Below, in pieces: positions 1 to 6,972 of a stretch of DNA of 12,176 nucleotides (the first letter of the stretch is position 1; each line of letters starts with the position of its first letter). The translations under genes were made by a program, and so were the position numbers. A model generated the notes under the pieces. It ran no database searches. It worked only from the letters and a program-made list of their open reading frames with translations, and was not told where the DNA came from. This DNA comes from CAYSIX01 sp964431205 (GTDB lineage Bacteria > Planctomycetota > Phycisphaerae > Phycisphaerales > Phycisphaeraceae): assembly GCA_964431205.1 (NCBI GenBank), contig CAYSIX010000122.1, forward strand, positions 1 to 12,176, written 5' to 3'.

Positions 1-1027
1 CGCGGACGTGGACGGCTCCCACATCCGCACGCTCCTGCTGACCTTCTTCTTCCGTCAGATGCCGGAGCTGATCCGCCAGAACCGCGTGTTCATCGCCCAG
101 CCGCCGCTCTATCAGGTCAGCCGCGGCAAGAAGAGCGAGTTCGTGCTCAACGAGAAACGCATGCGCAGCGTGCTGCGCGAGCTGGGCCTCGACGGCACGA
201 GCCTCGTGGTGTTCGGGCCCGACCGGCAGGAGCAGTCGCGGCTCAGCGGCCAGACGCTCCTCGACGTGTTCTCGGTGCTCGAGCAGATCGAGGAGCTGGT
301 CAGCGTCCTGAGCCGACGCGGGCTCCACTTCGCGCACCTGCTGTCGCTGCGTGAGCGGGACCCGCGCGGTGAAGGCCGGCTGCCACGGGTCCACCTTAAC
401 GTCCCCAGCCTGGCCGGGGGCGACGGCGTCAGCGGCGACTTCTTCTTCTGGTCCGAGCAGGAGGAGGACGCCTTCCGCGCCGAGCACGGCCTGACCGGCG
501 CCGACCCCGAGATGGACAAGGTCATCTCTGACCACGCCGGCGACGGCAAGCCGGGCCCATCTTCCGCGCGGCACGCCACCCGCAAGGAGCTGCACGAGGT
601 CCGCGACCTCGAACGCCTCTTCGCCCGTCTGACTGACCTGGGCCTGTCCATCGACGACTACTGCCTCGAGCAGCGCGAGTCGATCACGGGCGTGGCCCTG
701 CCGACACGCTTCGAGCTGCACTACCGCGACGCCAAGGACCAGCCGCACGTCAAGCCGGTAATCAACCTCGCCGACGTCGTGCCCGCCGTGCTCGAGATCG
801 GCAAGGGCGGCATGGAGATCAAGCGGTTCAAGGGTCTGGGCGAGATGGACGCGGAGCAGCTCTGGGACACGACGATGAACCCGGCCAAGCGCGTGCTGCT
901 GCGGGTCACCTGGGACGCCGCCTCCGAGGCCGAGCAACTGTTCAGCATCCTGATGGGTGAAGAGGTCGAGCCGCGGCGGCGTTACATCGAGGAGCACGCG
1001 TTGGAGGTCAAGAACCTCGACGTGTGA
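1..1027 (+). CDS. gyrB: DNA gyrase subunit B, C-terminal part (5' end outside window)
   Basis: GyrB is the ATPase and TOPRIM subunit of DNA gyrase, which introduces negative supercoils with GyrA in the cytoplasm. The fragment opens inside the TOPRIM metal site: the first codons read A-D-V-D-G-S-H-I-R-T, the DxD of the family, followed by TFFFRQMPELI and AQPPLYQV. The C-terminal hallmark FKGLGEMDAEQLW lies near nt 829-870, with TMNP right after it, and the protein ends in EEHALEVKNLDV as GyrB proteins usually do. Between TOPRIM and tail is a variable, charged linker (about nt 290-600) that includes FFFWSEQEEDAF. ParE is the main alternative, but the tail favours GyrB. The reading frame continues upstream of base 1, so the GTG at position 8 is an internal Val codon. 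No gyrA follows; the next gene is an unrelated peptidase 92 bp downstream. Confidence 0.97.
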   Translation, partial: ADVDGSHIRTLLLTFFFRQMPELIRQNRVFIAQPPLYQVSRGKKSEFVLNEKRMRSVLRELGLDGTSLVVFGPDRQEQSRLSGQTLLDVFSVLEQIEELVSVLSRRGLHFAHLLSLRERDPRGEGRLPRVHLNVPSLAGGDGVSGDFFFWSEQEEDAFRAEHGLTGADPEMDKVISDHAGDGKPGPSSARHATRKELHEVRDLERLFARLTDLGLSIDDYCLEQRESITGVALPTRFELHYRDAKDQPHVKPVINLADVVPAVLEIGKGGMEIKRFKGLGEMDAEQLWDTTMNPAKRVLLRVTWDAASEAEQLFSILMGEEVEPRRRYIEEHALEVKNLDV

Positions 1028-1103
1028 GGACGCGGACCGGTCGTGCCACGCCCGGGTGATTGACCCCGGATCAAGCACGCTCAACCACAGACTCGCTGGT
1101 AGC

Positions 1104-1110
1104 AGGTGGA
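1104..1110 (+). promoter_or_regulatory. Ribosome binding site of the M55 peptidase
   Basis: AGGTGGA lies 9 nt upstream of the ATG at 1120. It decides that start over an in-frame codon at 1060, which would add 20 residues unlike the family. The M55 family begins almost directly with the metal-binding strand, as the ATG at 1120 gives. Confidence 0.7.
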
Positions 1111-1119
1111 GCTCGCGGA

Positions 1120-1932
1120 ATGCGTGTATTGATCATGTCGGACATGGAGGGGGTTGGCGGGATCGTGACCTGGGACCAGGTCGACTACGGCGCGCCGATG
1201 TATCAGGAGGGGCGCAAGCTCTACACGGAAGAGATCAACGCGGCGGTGCGGGGCGCGAAGGCGGCCGGCGCGACCGAGATCGTCGTGGTCGACTGCCACG
1301 GCGCCGGGGGCGACGGCTCGTTTAACTCGCTGATCCCCGAGGAGCTGCACCCGGACTGCGACTGGGTATCGCACCACGCGTGGGGCCGGTACACGGAGGT
1401 GCTGGAGCGGGGATGTGACGCGATGCTGGCGGTGGCGATGCATGCCAAGGCCGGCACGCCCGACGGCGTGCTGTGCCACACGATCTCGACGACCAAGTGG
1501 GCGGACCTGCGGTTCAACGGCGTGAGCGTCGGGGAGTTCGGGATCAACGCAGCCTTGTGCGGCCACTACGGTGTGACGGTGCCGCTGATCACCGGCGACG
1601 AGGCGACGTGCCGCGAGGGCCGGGCGCTGCTGGGCGACGGGCTGCACACGGTGGCGGTCAAGCGGGGGTTGTCGCGATATTCGGCCCGGAACTTTCCGGT
1701 TCGCAAGGTGCGGCAGTGGATCGAGGACGGGGCGAGGCGGGCCCTGAGCGAGCCGATCGGTGTCAAGGCCTATGATCCGGGCAAGCCGTGCACGATCGAG
1801 ATCCAGCTCGACACGGTGGACAAGGCGACGGACTTCAAGGGCCGGCACGGGGTCGAGCTGGTCGAGCCGCTGCTGGTTCGAAGCATCGCCGACGATTGGA
1901 TGACCGCGTGGAATCAGGTATGGCACTGGTGA
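1120..1932 (+). CDS. M55 family D-aminopeptidase (DppA-like)
   Basis: This 270-residue protein belongs to the zinc-dependent M55 peptidases, whose type member, Bacillus DppA, releases D-amino acids such as D-Ala from small peptides. The family metal ligands are visible: D8 and E10 in SDMEGVGG, H60 in DCHGAGG, H108 in AMHAKAG and E139 in SVGEFGIN, closely matching DppA D8, E10, H60, H104 and E133. H120 (LCHT) sits where the further conserved histidine is expected. Length fits the family (about 270) and there is no signal peptide, so it should be cytoplasmic, where DppA forms a decamer. The start is set by a strong SD 9 nt upstream. Its last 13 nt overlap the next gene, a lipoprotein cysteine peptidase, so the two are probably translated together. 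A role in recycling D-amino-acid or murein peptides is inferred; substrate cannot be read from sequence. Confidence 0.92.
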   Translation: MRVLIMSDMEGVGGIVTWDQVDYGAPMYQEGRKLYTEEINAAVRGAKAAGATEIVVVDCHGAGGDGSFNSLIPEELHPDCDWVSHHAWGRYTEVLERGCDAMLAVAMHAKAGTPDGVLCHTISTTKWADLRFNGVSVGEFGINAALCGHYGVTVPLITGDEATCREGRALLGDGLHTVAVKRGLSRYSARNFPVRKVRQWIEDGARRALSEPIGVKAYDPGKPCTIEIQLDTVDKATDFKGRHGVELVEPLLVRSIADDWMTAWNQVWHW

Positions 1933-3125
1933 GCAGCACAGATCGACGGACACTCGCGTGCCGGGTGCGGTGTGCCGTGCGACTCGTGGTGACGGTGACG
2001 TTCGCGGCGTGGTTGTCGTTGATCGGCGGCTGCGCCACGGGTCCACGCGCCGGGGAGGGGCCCGACTGGTTGAACAACCCGCAGGGGATGGTCGACGAGC
2101 GTGCGGTCTTCGCCGGTCGAGAGGCGTTCGCGTCTGGCGAGGCCGAGCACGTCGGGATCGTGACCGCGTCGCCCGCGCGGCTGACGCTGGCCGACGATCA
2201 AAGCACACGGTACCCCCGGCGGGGCACGTGGACCTCGCCCGTGCGAGAGCCACGGGTCCCGTTCACCGAACTGCTGCCGTCCTGGAATCTGACGGCGCCG
2301 GATCAGACGGGCGCGACGCTGTTCATCCGCACGCGAGACCGGGCGACCGGCGCGTGGTCGCCGTGGCTGTACCTCGGCTCGTGGGGTCGGACGCCACGCC
2401 GGGGCAAGGACTCGATCGCGTTCGAGCACGGCGAGGTGGACATCGACTACATCAAGCTGACCCGCCCGGCGGATGCGTATCAGGCGCGGGTGAACCTGTA
2501 CAGCTACGCGATCGAGTCGGACCGGGCGCCGGCGCTGGAGAAGCTGGTGGTGGTCAGCTCGGGCCCGGGCGTCGTGACGACGGGGGAGCCGGCGCCGCCG
2601 GCGGACCGGTGGGCGCGGGACCTGGGCGTGCCGTTCCGCACGCAGGCGGTGGAAGGTGATCGGCTCAAGCCGCGGATCTGCTCGCCGACGTCGGTCTCGA
2701 TGGTGATGGAGCACTTCGGCGTGTCGCTGCCGACGCGGACCAACGCGCTGGCGATCTACGACGAGGAGTACGGGATCTTCGGCAACTGGGGCCGGGCGGT
2801 GGCGTGGGCGTCCGAGCAGGGTTTTGACGCGGAACTGGTCCGGGTTCGCACGTGGGATCAGGTCAAGCGGTACATCGCCGAGGGGCAGCCGATCATCGCG
2901 TCAATCCGCTTCGGGCGCGATGAGTTTCCCAGCAACGTGATGCGATCGACGGCCGGCCACCTGATCGTGATCCGCGGGCTCACGCCTGAGGGCGACGCGA
3001 TCGTCAACGACCCGGCGAGCAAGGATCACGGCGAGGGCATCGTGTACGAGGCGGATGAGCTTGCGCGGGCCTGGCTCGACAAAGGCGGCGTCGCCTACAT
3101 CATCCGGCCGCGCGCGATCCCCTGA
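1920..3125 (+). CDS. Lipoprotein with C39-like (papain-fold) cysteine peptidase domain
   Basis: A 401-residue predicted lipoprotein. A basic stretch is followed by a hydrophobic segment (about 21-35) and the lipobox LIGGC, with the lipidated Cys at 38. Residues about 60-220 form a beta-rich domain (FIRTRDRATGAWSPWLYLG) of unknown role. The C-terminal domain (about 230-398) matches the Peptidase_C39_2 type: C254 in ICSPTSVSMVM, H347 in GHLIVIRG and D364 in VNDPASKD make a plausible Cys-His-Asp triad. The usual CGPT reads CSPT here. No transporter part is present, so it is not a bacteriocin exporter. The start overlaps the M55 gene by 13 nt. A GTG at 1929 giving a GTGA overlap is equally possible, and a weak CAGG at 1915-1918 is better spaced for it. 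It probably acts at the outer or inner membrane face; the substrate is unknown. Confidence 0.82.
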   Translation: MALVSSTDRRTLACRVRCAVRLVVTVTFAAWLSLIGGCATGPRAGEGPDWLNNPQGMVDERAVFAGREAFASGEAEHVGIVTASPARLTLADDQSTRYPRRGTWTSPVREPRVPFTELLPSWNLTAPDQTGATLFIRTRDRATGAWSPWLYLGSWGRTPRRGKDSIAFEHGEVDIDYIKLTRPADAYQARVNLYSYAIESDRAPALEKLVVVSSGPGVVTTGEPAPPADRWARDLGVPFRTQAVEGDRLKPRICSPTSVSMVMEHFGVSLPTRTNALAIYDEEYGIFGNWGRAVAWASEQGFDAELVRVRTWDQVKRYIAEGQPIIASIRFGRDEFPSNVMRSTAGHLIVIRGLTPEGDAIVNDPASKDHGEGIVYEADELARAWLDKGGVAYIIRPRAIP

Positions 3126-3151
3126 GCCGCGATCGATCGACGGGAAGCGCC

Positions 3152-4432
3152 ATGTCCGACCGCGTCCACCCCGACCCGCAGCGCCCGTCTTACTGGCGTT
3201 TCCGCGATCAGACCCGGCCGCTGATCGGCGGGTCCAGCGAAGACAACCTCTTCCAGGTCCCTCACGTCGAGGCCGAGCTCGACACGCTGCGTTCGCTGGG
3301 CGGCAACTACGTCCGCTGCACCATGTCCAGCCGGGACTCCGGTGACGTCTGGCCCTTCACACGCGACCTGTACACGTTCAACGAGGGCTACTGGCAGCGG
3401 TTCGAACGCTTCGTCCGCGCCACCCACGAACGCGACATCGTCATGCAGATCGAGCTGTGGGACCGCTTCGACCTCGTCCGCGAGCCCTGGCAGCACAACC
3501 CGCTGAATCCGAAGAACAACGACACGTACACGGCCGAGCAGTCCGGCCTCGCCGAAGCCTACCACCTGCACCCGGCCAAGATCGATCACCCGTTCTTCCG
3601 AACCGTCCCGGAGCTCGACAACAACCGCATCCTGTTGCCGATCCAACAGGCGTTCCTCGAACGCCTGCTCGAGATCACGCTCCCGTTCGACCACGTGCTC
3701 TACTGCATCGACAACGAAACACACGTTCGAGCCGAGTGGGGCGCGTACTGGGCGAGGATGATTCAGCGGGCCGCGCGCGAGCGAGGCGTCACGGCCTACA
3801 CCACCGAGATGTGGGACAACTGGAACATCACCGACCCGCGACATGACGCCACGTTTCTCGATCCCGACACGTACCCCTTCATCGACTGCTCGCAGAACAA
3901 CCAGATGAAGGGCGAGGCACACTGGGACAATCTCCAGGCCCGTCGGCGGCAGCTCGTCGAGCTGGGCATCGAACGGCCGATGAACTGCGTGAAGGTGTAT
4001 GGCGCCGACGGCGGGCCCCACGGCTCGACGCAGGAGGGCGTCGAGCGATTCTGGAAGAGCCTGGTCGGCGGGTGCGCGGCGGTTCGATTCCATCGTCCGC
4101 CGCACGGCCTGGGGCTGGGCGAGCTGGCACAGCGACATATCCGTGCGGCGCGGGCGGTGACCGATGAGATCGACGTCACGCGGTGCCGGCCGGCGAACGA
4201 CCTGCTCGAGCAGCGGCCGTGGAACGGCGCGTATTGCACGGCCGAGGAGGGTCGGGTGTACGCGGTGTGCTTCCCGGTCGGCGGCAGTGTGGCGATCAAG
4301 GGACACGGGCGGTTGTCGGTGACGTGGTATGAGCTGGAGAACGGCGGCTGGTGTGAGCCGGAAATAACCGAGCGTCTGACCACGCCCACCGAGGGGTTTC
4401 ACGTGGCTGTGGCGAAGCCGGCGAGCGCGTAG
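3152..4432 (+). CDS. Putative TIM-barrel glycoside hydrolase-like protein (DUF4038-like)
   Basis: A 426-residue protein that looks like a (beta/alpha)8 glycosidase of the DUF4038/GH140-like kind, though the match is by pattern only. Early strands read PLIGGSSEDNLFQ (about 23-35) and LRSLGGNYVRC (46-56). IVMQIELWDRFD (96-107) and VLYCIDNETHV (182-192) follow, the latter holding an N-E pair (E189), the usual acid/base position in clan GH-A. Where the second catalytic carboxylate should lie, the segment VKVYGADGG (280-288) shows D286 but no clear Glu, so activity is uncertain. The last 70 residues (VYAVCFPVGGSVAI, then TWYELENGGW) resemble the small beta-sandwich that often closes such proteins (Collagen_bind_2-like). 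There is no signal peptide, so it is predicted to be cytoplasmic. The start at 3152 has a weak GGGA about 6 nt upstream. The gene precedes the formylglycine enzyme by 9 bp. Confidence 0.6.
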   Translation: MSDRVHPDPQRPSYWRFRDQTRPLIGGSSEDNLFQVPHVEAELDTLRSLGGNYVRCTMSSRDSGDVWPFTRDLYTFNEGYWQRFERFVRATHERDIVMQIELWDRFDLVREPWQHNPLNPKNNDTYTAEQSGLAEAYHLHPAKIDHPFFRTVPELDNNRILLPIQQAFLERLLEITLPFDHVLYCIDNETHVRAEWGAYWARMIQRAARERGVTAYTTEMWDNWNITDPRHDATFLDPDTYPFIDCSQNNQMKGEAHWDNLQARRRQLVELGIERPMNCVKVYGADGGPHGSTQEGVERFWKSLVGGCAAVRFHRPPHGLGLGELAQRHIRAARAVTDEIDVTRCRPANDLLEQRPWNGAYCTAEEGRVYAVCFPVGGSVAIKGHGRLSVTWYELENGGWCEPEITERLTTPTEGFHVAVAKPASA

Positions 4433-4434
4433 GA
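4430..4434 (+). promoter_or_regulatory. Ribosome binding site embedded in upstream stop codon
   Basis: TAGGA combines the TAG stop of the glycosidase-like gene with the SD for the ATG at 4442, 7 nt away. This supports both that start and translational coupling between the two genes. Confidence 0.5.
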
Positions 4435-4441
4435 TGCGAGG

Positions 4442-5497
4442 ATGAGCGGAGTCACGCCTACGGGATCGCGGCCCAAGGCCTGCTGCACGCCGACGAAGGC
4501 GATGGCGGCGAGCGTGACGACGGTGTCGCGCGGGGCGACGGCGGGGGGCCCGCCGGTGCCGTTCGTGGACGTGCCGCTGGCCGAGCCGATCCGTCACGCC
4601 GACGCGGGCTCGACCGAGGGGATGGTGCGGCTCGAAGGCGGCGCGTTCCTGATGGGCACCGACAGCGACGAACGCTGGGAGGCCGACGGCGAGGGCCCCG
4701 TGCGGGAGGTGCGGCTTTACTCGTTCTACATTGACGCGTGCGCGGTGACCAACGCCCAGTACGAGGCGTTCGTTCAGGCGACCGGGTACACCACGGACGC
4801 CGAGCGCTTCGGCTGGTCGTTCGTGTTCCGGAATCTGTTGCCGAAGAAGTACGCGGATCGGCTGGCGTCGAAGAACGCGGTGCCGGGCCTGGGCTGGTGG
4901 ATCGCGGTGCCGGGCGCGTGCTGGCGTCGGCCGGAGGGCGAGCGATCCAACCTCAAGGGCCGCATGGACCACCCGGTCACGCACGTGTCGTGGAACGACG
5001 CGGTGGCGTACTGCCGCTGGGCGGGCAAGCGGCTGCCGACCGAAGCCGAGTGGGAGTACGCGGCCCGGGGCGGGCTCGTGCAGAAGCTCTACCCCTGGGG
5101 CGACGAGCTGACGCCGCGGGGCGGGCACCGCTGCAACATCTGGCAGGGCAAGTTCCCCGAACGCGACACCGCCGAGGACGGTTACGCCGGCACCTGTCCC
5201 GTCGATGCATTCGAGCCCAACGGCTTCGGCCTCCACAACGTCTCGGGCAACGTCTGGGAGTGGACCCACGACTGGTTCGACCCGCAATGGCACGTGGCCG
5301 ATCGCCCCGAGACCCGGGACAACCCGTTCGGGCCCGAGACCGGCACGCACAAGCTCCAGAAGGGCGGATCGTTTCTCTGCCACCGCTCCTACTGCAACCG
5401 CTACCGCGTGGCCGCCCGCACCGGTAACACGCCCGACAGCTCGACGTCCAACGCCGGCTTCCGGTGCGTGCGCGACGTCGAGAACGCCGGTCGCTAG
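4442..5497 (+). CDS. Formylglycine-generating enzyme (sulfatase-activating, SUMF1/FGE)
   Basis: This enzyme oxidises the active-site Cys of type I sulfatases (CxPxR motif) to C-alpha-formylglycine with oxygen and copper. Many FGE-sulfatase domain proteins lack the catalytic cysteines, but here they are intact: KGGSFLCHRSYCNRYR places C313 and C318 five residues apart, as C336/C341 in human SUMF1, followed by NTPDSSTSNAGFRC. Other family blocks are GGAFLMGTDSDE (66-77), DAERFGWSFVF (119-129), HVSWNDAVAYCRWAGKRLPT (181-200), WEYAARGG (204-211), CNIWQGKFP (231-239) and NVSGNVWEWTHDW (266-278). Length is 351 against about 300 in actinobacterial FGEs; the surplus is an N-terminal tail of about 55 residues containing CCTPTK (14-19). 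There is no secretion signal, so it should modify sulfatases in the cytoplasm before export. No sulfatase lies in this window. The gene is probably co-transcribed with the glycosidase-like gene. Confidence 0.95.
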   Translation: MSGVTPTGSRPKACCTPTKAMAASVTTVSRGATAGGPPVPFVDVPLAEPIRHADAGSTEGMVRLEGGAFLMGTDSDERWEADGEGPVREVRLYSFYIDACAVTNAQYEAFVQATGYTTDAERFGWSFVFRNLLPKKYADRLASKNAVPGLGWWIAVPGACWRRPEGERSNLKGRMDHPVTHVSWNDAVAYCRWAGKRLPTEAEWEYAARGGLVQKLYPWGDELTPRGGHRCNIWQGKFPERDTAEDGYAGTCPVDAFEPNGFGLHNVSGNVWEWTHDWFDPQWHVADRPETRDNPFGPETGTHKLQKGGSFLCHRSYCNRYRVAARTGNTPDSSTSNAGFRCVRDVENAGR

Positions 5498-5500
5498 AAT
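5495..5500 (+). promoter_or_regulatory. Possible -10 box for the DAHP synthase gene
   Basis: TAGAAT (5/6 to TATAAT) overlaps the TAG stop of the preceding gene and would start transcription near 5507, leaving a leader of about 60 nt. No convincing -35 is seen at 17-18 bp, so this is weak. Confidence 0.25.
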
Positions 5501-5567
5501 TCTCGTTCCGACCGGGCCCGTGCGGACGGCGCCCGAACCGCAAGGCCCCGACCGCGAGAGCCACCGC

Positions 5568-6638
5568 GTGACGATCAAGATCGAAAAACCCGCGATCCAC
5601 GACGTGAACGTCGTGGCCACCACGCCGCTGACCGTGCCGCGCCAGCTCAAGGCGGCCTTGCCGATCTCCTCGGCGAGCCTCGAAACCGTGCTCGAGGGCC
5701 GGGAGACGATCCGGGCGATCCTGCGCGGCGAAGACCCGCGAATGCTCGTGGTGGTCGGGCCGTGCTCGATCCACGACGTCAAGGCGGCGCTGGAGTACGC
5801 CGAGCGGCTGGCGGCGCTGCGCCGTCGCGTCGCCGACCGGCTGTACGTCGTGATGCGTGTCTATTTCGAGAAGCCGCGCACCACCATCGGGTGGAAGGGG
5901 CTGATCAACGACCCGCACCTGGACGGCTCGTTCGACATGTCCGAGGGCCTGCGGCTGGCGCGCAAACTGCTGCTGGACATCACCGCGATGGGCCTGCCGG
6001 CCGGCACCGAGATGCTCGAGCCGATCACGCCTCAGTACATCGACGACCTGGTGAGCTGGACCGCCGTCGGTGCGCGGACGACCGAATCGCAGACGCACCG
6101 GCAGATGGCCTCGGGCCTGTCGATGCCGGTCGGGTTCAAGAACAGCACGGACGGGAACCTGCAGGTGGCCATCGACGCGATGACGAGCGCCCGCAGCCCG
6201 CACCACTTCCTGGGCATCGACGAGGACGGGCGCACGTGCATCGTCGCGACACGGGGGAACCCGGACGGGCACGTGATCCTGCGCGGCGGCGCGGGGCGAC
6301 CGAACTACGACCCGCAGAACGTGGGGCGGGCGGCGACGCAGCTCGCCGACGCGGGGCTGCCGCCGCGCATGATGGTGGACTGCTCCCACGCCAACGCGGG
6401 CAAGCGGCACGAACGGCAGGAGATCGTCTGGAAGAGCCTGATGGAGCAGCGGCGGGCGTGGAGCGACCGAGCGGGGGGGACCGGGTCGCCGGCGGTCATC
6501 GGCGCGATGATCGAGAGTCACCTGCACGAGGGTCGCCAGGACATCCCCGCCGACCGGTCCGATCTACGCTACGGCGTTTCGGTGACGGACGAATGCATCG
6601 GATGGCAGAAGACGCAGGAACTGCTGTGTCAAGGTTGA
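5568..6638 (+). CDS. aroG: 3-deoxy-7-phosphoheptulonate (DAHP) synthase, class I
   Basis: It condenses phosphoenolpyruvate and erythrose-4-phosphate to DAHP, the first step of the shikimate pathway, in the cytoplasm. The 356-residue protein follows E. coli AroG/F/H throughout: VVVGPCSIHD (61-70), VMRVYFEKPRTTIGWKGLIN (95-114), ITPQYIDDLVSW (153-164), GARTTESQTHRQMASGLS (168-185) and VGFKNSTDG (188-196). The four metal ligands are present as C66, H274 (DCSHAN), E316 (MIESHL) and D341 (VTDECIGW). The short N-terminal segment and the single barrel mark the class I alpha type, whose members are usually feedback-inhibited by an aromatic amino acid; which one cannot be told. I chose the GTG at 5568, which has GAGAG 7 nt upstream and gives a family-like N-terminus. 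GTG 5520 would add 16 residues without SD support. It stands 70 bp after the formylglycine enzyme and seems functionally unrelated. Confidence 0.95.
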   Translation: MTIKIEKPAIHDVNVVATTPLTVPRQLKAALPISSASLETVLEGRETIRAILRGEDPRMLVVVGPCSIHDVKAALEYAERLAALRRRVADRLYVVMRVYFEKPRTTIGWKGLINDPHLDGSFDMSEGLRLARKLLLDITAMGLPAGTEMLEPITPQYIDDLVSWTAVGARTTESQTHRQMASGLSMPVGFKNSTDGNLQVAIDAMTSARSPHHFLGIDEDGRTCIVATRGNPDGHVILRGGAGRPNYDPQNVGRAATQLADAGLPPRMMVDCSHANAGKRHERQEIVWKSLMEQRRAWSDRAGGTGSPAVIGAMIESHLHEGRQDIPADRSDLRYGVSVTDECIGWQKTQELLCQG

Positions 6639-6643
6639 GCAAA

Positions 6644-6680
6644 GGCGCGAAATGAAGGGTGACAGGGGCGGAATCGCGCC
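6644..6680. repeat. Inverted repeat upstream of the toxin-antitoxin promoter
   Basis: GGCGCGA at 6644-6650 and TCGCGCC at 6674-6680 are perfect 7-bp inverted arms with 23 nt between them. They lie just after the DAHP synthase stop and just before the antitoxin promoter. No T-run follows, so a terminator is not supported. An operator or chance in GC-rich DNA are both possible. Confidence 0.25.
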
Positions 6681-6688
6681 GATCACTG

Positions 6689-6717
6689 ATGACCGCCTTC
6701 CCCCGGCCCGATACAAT
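6689..6717 (+). promoter_or_regulatory. Promoter of the antitoxin gene, probably giving a leaderless mRNA
   Basis: ATGACC (6689-6694, 4/6 to TTGACA) and TACAAT (6712-6717, 5/6 to TATAAT) are separated by 17 bp. The antitoxin ATG begins 8 nt after the -10 box, at the expected transcription start, and no SD precedes it. Confidence 0.5.
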
Positions 6718-6725
6718 CTCTCGTC

Positions 6726-6971
6726 ATGCAACGCGAAGAGATTCGACTTCAGGTGGATGAGACGGCGGCGCGGATCTTCGAGTCCGCGTCGCAAGAGTCT
6801 CGCCGTGAGACCGAGCGGATGGTGACGTTGCATCTGCTGAGCCTGATCGAACCGGACTCGTCCGTTGATCAGACGTTGGAAGACCTGTCGCGTGCCGCGG
6901 CGGAGCGGGGGATGACGCCACAGAACCTACGGGACATCCTCGGAGACGACGAACTCGAAGGTTGTCTTTGA
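6726..6971 (+). CDS. Antitoxin of a PIN-type toxin-antitoxin pair
   Basis: An 81-residue acidic protein, directly upstream of and overlapping a PIN-domain toxin. Its layout matches the small antitoxins that precede COG1569-type PIN toxins: a strand-like start (REEIRLQVDETAARIF), a helix (ESASQESRRETERMVTLHLLSLI, about 19-41) and an end of the type AAERGMTPQNLRDIL. Such proteins bind and neutralise the toxin and often repress the operon; a DNA-binding region is not obvious here. The ATG has no SD and sits at the predicted transcription start. The last eight residues (DELEGCL region) overlap the toxin frame, and the stop lies in CTT TGA C. GC content is visibly lower than in the flanking genes, which suggests transfer. 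Family membership is by pattern and context. Confidence 0.75.
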   Translation: MQREEIRLQVDETAARIFESASQESRRETERMVTLHLLSLIEPDSSVDQTLEDLSRAAAERGMTPQNLRDILGDDELEGCL

Positions 6972-6972
6972 C
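6957..6972 (+). promoter_or_regulatory. Candidate prfB-like +1 frameshift site between antitoxin and toxin
   Basis: The antitoxin frame reads GAA GGT TGT CTT TGA, followed by C. In prfB the programmed +1 site reads AGG GGG TAT CTT TGA C. Both have an SD-like hexamer ending 3 nt before CTT and the same CTT TGA C heptamer. A +1 slip at CTT would continue with GAC, the first catalytic Asp codon of the PIN domain, and yield a fusion of about 211 residues. The heptamer could also arise simply because the toxin encodes V-F-D as GTC TTT GAC. Confidence 0.35.

Noticed and set aside
1055..1090. TTGACC near 1060 as a -35 element for the M55 gene.
   Set aside because: No -10-like hexamer is found 16-18 bp downstream.
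5520..5567. Upstream GTG start for DAHP synthase.
   Set aside because: It has no SD and adds residues not typical of the family; the GTG at 5568 has GAGAG 7 nt upstream.
3095..5782. A continuous 895-codon open frame on the minus strand.
   Set aside because: It lies opposite the glycosidase-like, formylglycine enzyme and DAHP synthase genes, all supported by family motifs on +. Its product is low-complexity, rich in Arg, Val and Ala without recognisable domains. Long antisense frames are expected in GC-rich DNA.
4977..6527. Minus-strand open frame of 516 codons over the DAHP synthase gene.
   Set aside because: It is antisense to DAHP synthase with its four metal ligands, and its own translation is Arg-rich and structureless.
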